A stretch of DNA of 64,000 nucleotides, taken from Vibrio thalassae (GTDB taxonomy: Bacteria; Pseudomonadota; Gammaproteobacteria; Enterobacterales; Vibrionaceae). The position numbers were made by a program, and so were the translations under genes. Below, in pieces: positions 62,128 through 64,000 of the stretch. Every line of letters starts with the position of its first letter. Positions within the stretch are counted from its first letter, which is position 1. The stretch is from NCBI RefSeq assembly GCF_900089835.1, contig NZ_OANU01000064.1, positions 1 through 64,000 of the forward strand. Reading direction: 5' to 3'. Under the pieces are notes generated by a model. That model was not told the DNA's origin and ran no database searches. It was given only the letters and a program-made list of their open reading frames with translations.

Positions 62128-62966
62128 GCACGTTAGCGGTGAAACAGCCAACATTTGACACTAATACCTCTGATGTAAGTGAGCAGCCACTATTGTCGGT
62201 TCGTAACCTCACCAAGCTTTACGCACCAGGAAAAGGCTTTACCAATGTCTCGTTTGATTTATACCCCGGCGAAGTGCTAGGCATCGTTGGCGAGTCGGGT
62301 TCAGGTAAAAGTACCTTACTAAAATCACTGTCGGGTCGCCAAACGCCAGACAGCGGTGAGGTGCTTTACATCCGAGGTCGCGGGGAAGATCAGGTAACTC
62401 AACTCGAAAACCTCTATTTGATGGCAGAAAGTCAACGTCGTCAATTACTGCGCACTGAGTGGGGCGTTGTGCATCAGCATCCGATGGATGGATTGCGCGG
62501 CCGTGTTTCTGCGGGCGGTAATATTGGTGAGCGTTTAATGGCCGTAGGCGAGCGTCATTATGGTGATATTCGAACGGCATCAACCAAGTGGCTCACTGAT
62601 GTAGAAATTCCTCAAGACCGAATTGATGACATGCCAACCACGTTCTCTGGTGGTATGCAGCAGCGCTTGCAGATTGCTCGCAACCTAGTGACTCACCCGA
62701 AACTGATTTTTATGGATGAGCCGACAGGCGGATTGGATGTCTCGGTGCAAGCAAAACTCCTCGACCTATTGCGCCGCCTTGTCACAGAACTGGAACTGGC
62801 TGTGGTTATTGTCACTCATGATCTAGCGGTGGCGCGTTTACTGGCTCATCGACTGATGGTGATGCGTCGCAGTGAAGTGGTAGAAACTGGGCTGACGGAC
62901 CAAGTACTTGATGATCCGCAGCACCCTTACACCCAATTACTGGTTTCGTCCGTGTTGCAGAACTGA
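62124..62966 (+). CDS. phnK: C-P lyase ABC-type ATPase PhnK
   Basis: A 280-residue ABC ATPase that binds the PhnGHIJ core; not a transporter. Walker [11 protein letters not shown], signature TFSGGMQQRLQIARNL and Walker B LIFMDEPTGGLDVS are all present. About 25 residues longer at the N-terminus than E. coli PhnK. Confidence 0.94.
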   Translation: MSTLAVKQPTFDTNTSDVSEQPLLSVRNLTKLYAPGKGFTNVSFDLYPGEVLGIVGESGSGKSTLLKSLSGRQTPDSGEVLYIRGRGEDQVTQLENLYLMAESQRRQLLRTEWGVVHQHPMDGLRGRVSAGGNIGERLMAVGERHYGDIRTASTKWLTDVEIPQDRIDDMPTTFSGGMQQRLQIARNLVTHPKLIFMDEPTGGLDVSVQAKLLDLLRRLVTELELAVVIVTHDLAVARLLAHRLMVMRRSEVVETGLTDQVLDDPQHPYTQLLVSSVLQN

Positions 62967-62990
62967 TGGCTGAATAAAGGAATTACTATC

Positions 62991-63746
62991 ATGACAACTG
63001 AAACAAAAATCATCGTTTCCGATGTAAGCAAAACCTTTGTTCTGCATAACCAAAATGGCATTACTTTGGATGTGCTGAGCAACGCTAATTTTAGCGTCTC
63101 AAGCGGCGAGTGTGTGGTGCTTAATGGCCGCTCCGGTTCAGGGAAATCCACTTTGCTACGGGCACTTTACGCCAATTACCTTGTGGATACAGGCAACATC
63201 GAAGTCGAGCATCAAGGGCGCTGGGTCAATATTGCTAAGGCGCAGCCGCGCGAAATCATCAATGTTCGCAAGCATACCATCGGTTGGGTCAGCCAATTTT
63301 TGCGTGTCATTCCTCGTATTAGCGCTTTGGAAGTGGTGATGCAACCGATGTTAGAAATGGGTGGCTGTCGTCATCAAGCCGAGCAAAAAGCGAAAACACT
63401 GCTGACTCGTCTTAATGTACCAGAGCATCTTTGGAATCTAGCGCCTGCCACGTTTTCTGGTGGTGAGCAGCAACGGGTGAATATCGCCCGAGGCTTTATC
63501 GTCGACTATCCCATTTTGCTGTTGGATGAGCCTACGGCGTCGTTAGATGCCACCAACAGTGCAGTGGTGGTGAATCTGATTCAAGAAGCGAAAGATCGCG
63601 GCGCCGCCATTGTGGGAATTTTCCACGATGAAGCGACTCGAGATCAGGTGGCTGACCGTTTGTATGACGTGAAGAAACAAAACGAAGCCACTCGACAGGC
63701 CGAGCAGGGCAGTGCTCAGGCAACCTCCATCTCAGCATGCGCATAA
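62991..63746 (+). CDS. phnL: C-P lyase pathway ABC-type ATPase PhnL
   Basis: A 251-residue ABC ATPase with Walker [12 protein letters not shown], signature [16 protein letters not shown] and Walker [14 protein letters not shown]. PhnL takes part in the early step that exchanges adenine of ATP for phosphonate. A short polar C-terminal tail (about 25 residues, rich in Q/A) extends beyond the E. coli length (226). Confidence 0.94.
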   Translation: MTTETKIIVSDVSKTFVLHNQNGITLDVLSNANFSVSSGECVVLNGRSGSGKSTLLRALYANYLVDTGNIEVEHQGRWVNIAKAQPREIINVRKHTIGWVSQFLRVIPRISALEVVMQPMLEMGGCRHQAEQKAKTLLTRLNVPEHLWNLAPATFSGGEQQRVNIARGFIVDYPILLLDEPTASLDATNSAVVVNLIQEAKDRGAAIVGIFHDEATRDQVADRLYDVKKQNEATRQAEQGSAQATSISACA

Positions 63747-63760
63747 CGGGAGAAAGCAGC

Positions 63761-64000
63761 ATGATTATCACCAATGTAAATTTGGTTCTTGAGAACGAAG
63801 TAGTAAAAGGCTCATTAGAGCTCCGTGACGGCAAAATCGTTAGTATGTCAGATTCACAAAGTCAGGTGGCAGGTGCCTATGACGGAGAAGGTGACTTTCT
63901 CATGCCTGGCTTTATTGAACTGCATACCGACAACCTAGAGCAGTACTTTACTCCGAGACCAAAAGTGGATTGGCCGCCTTTCTCTGCGATGAGTGCGCAT
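63761..64000 (+). CDS. phnM: Triphosphate-ribose phosphonate diphosphatase PhnM (partial)
   Basis: The first 80 codons of an amidohydrolase-family enzyme that removes diphosphate from the alkylphosphonate ribose triphosphate intermediate. The early metal motif LMPGFIELHTDNLEQYF is intact, as in PhnM. The ATG at 63761 is preceded by GGGAGAAAG; the gene runs off the right edge. Confidence 0.92.
   Translation, partial: MIITNVNLVLENEVVKGSLELRDGKIVSMSDSQSQVAGAYDGEGDFLMPGFIELHTDNLEQYFTPRPKVDWPPFSAMSAH

Noticed and set aside
58370..63834. Antisense and out-of-frame open frames across the phn operon
   Set aside because: All lie within conserved phn genes and encode no recognisable protein; typical overlapping frames in GC-richer coding DNA.
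1..64000. tRNA, rRNA, prophage, integron attachment sites or CRISPR arrays
   Set aside because: No cloverleaf, rRNA segment, phage structural gene, attC-like array or regular spacer repeat was seen by eye.

Overview
The window comes from the second chromosome of a Vibrio (or a very close vibrionacean) and spans its replication origin. The evidence is an RctB-type initiator gene (28715-30685, minus), an adjacent non-coding origin with six ATGATCA iterons at 22-23 bp spacing plus a perfect DnaA box, a parA2-parB2 operon, and a scatter of 15-bp palindromes matching the Vibrio parS2 consensus (TTTACANTGTAAA). The species cannot be fixed from the sequence alone.

Layout. 1-4.8 kb: an organophosphate/phosphonate-type ABC uptake operon (binding protein, phosphodiesterase-like enzyme, permease) whose permease is cut by an insertion sequence at the left edge, a divergent GntR/UTRA regulator and an AraC-type regulator. 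5-21.6 kb: pdxH, then a complete c-di-GMP-controlled adhesin module (LapC, LapG, LapD and LapB homologues) convergent with a 3026-residue RTX adhesin that carries an N-terminal retention module and a TAAG site, the expected LapG target. 21.9-28.2 kb: GltS-type glutamate carrier, DUF4344 metallopeptidase plus DCC protein, a beta-hydroxyacid dehydrogenase with its LysR gene, DUF2798, YebC/PmpR and small Vibrio proteins. 28.7-36.5 kb: origin and partition block (rctB, ori2, parA2B2, tmcA, parS2 cluster). 36.5-43 kb: FapA-like protein, soxR with a SoxR box and divergent MFS exporter, a lipoprotein, a stand-alone dihydrolipoamide dehydrogenase and an alcohol dehydrogenase. 43-51.5 kb: a decay zone with five broken genes (TetR, HAD phosphatase, MATE pump, AraC, chemoreceptor) among a few intact ones, plus a candidate small RNA. 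51.7-58 kb: DUF445, a hybrid sensor kinase divergent from a small PBP-like protein and a porin, and PopT (DUF368). 58.3-64 kb: the C-P lyase operon phnFGHIJKLM, running off the right edge in phnM.

How the genes work together. LapD (periplasmic sensing, degenerate GGDEF/EAL) should hold LapG when c-di-GMP is high; LapB/LapC export the adhesin, and freed LapG would clip it behind its retention module. RctB acts on the iterons and on scattered GATC-containing sites; ParB2 should bind at least seven parS2 palindromes spread over about 21 kb around the origin. Two phosphorus-scavenging systems (the left-edge operon and phn) lie at the two ends; the left one appears inactivated.

Calls are from reading translated sequence and motifs by eye; no database search was run.
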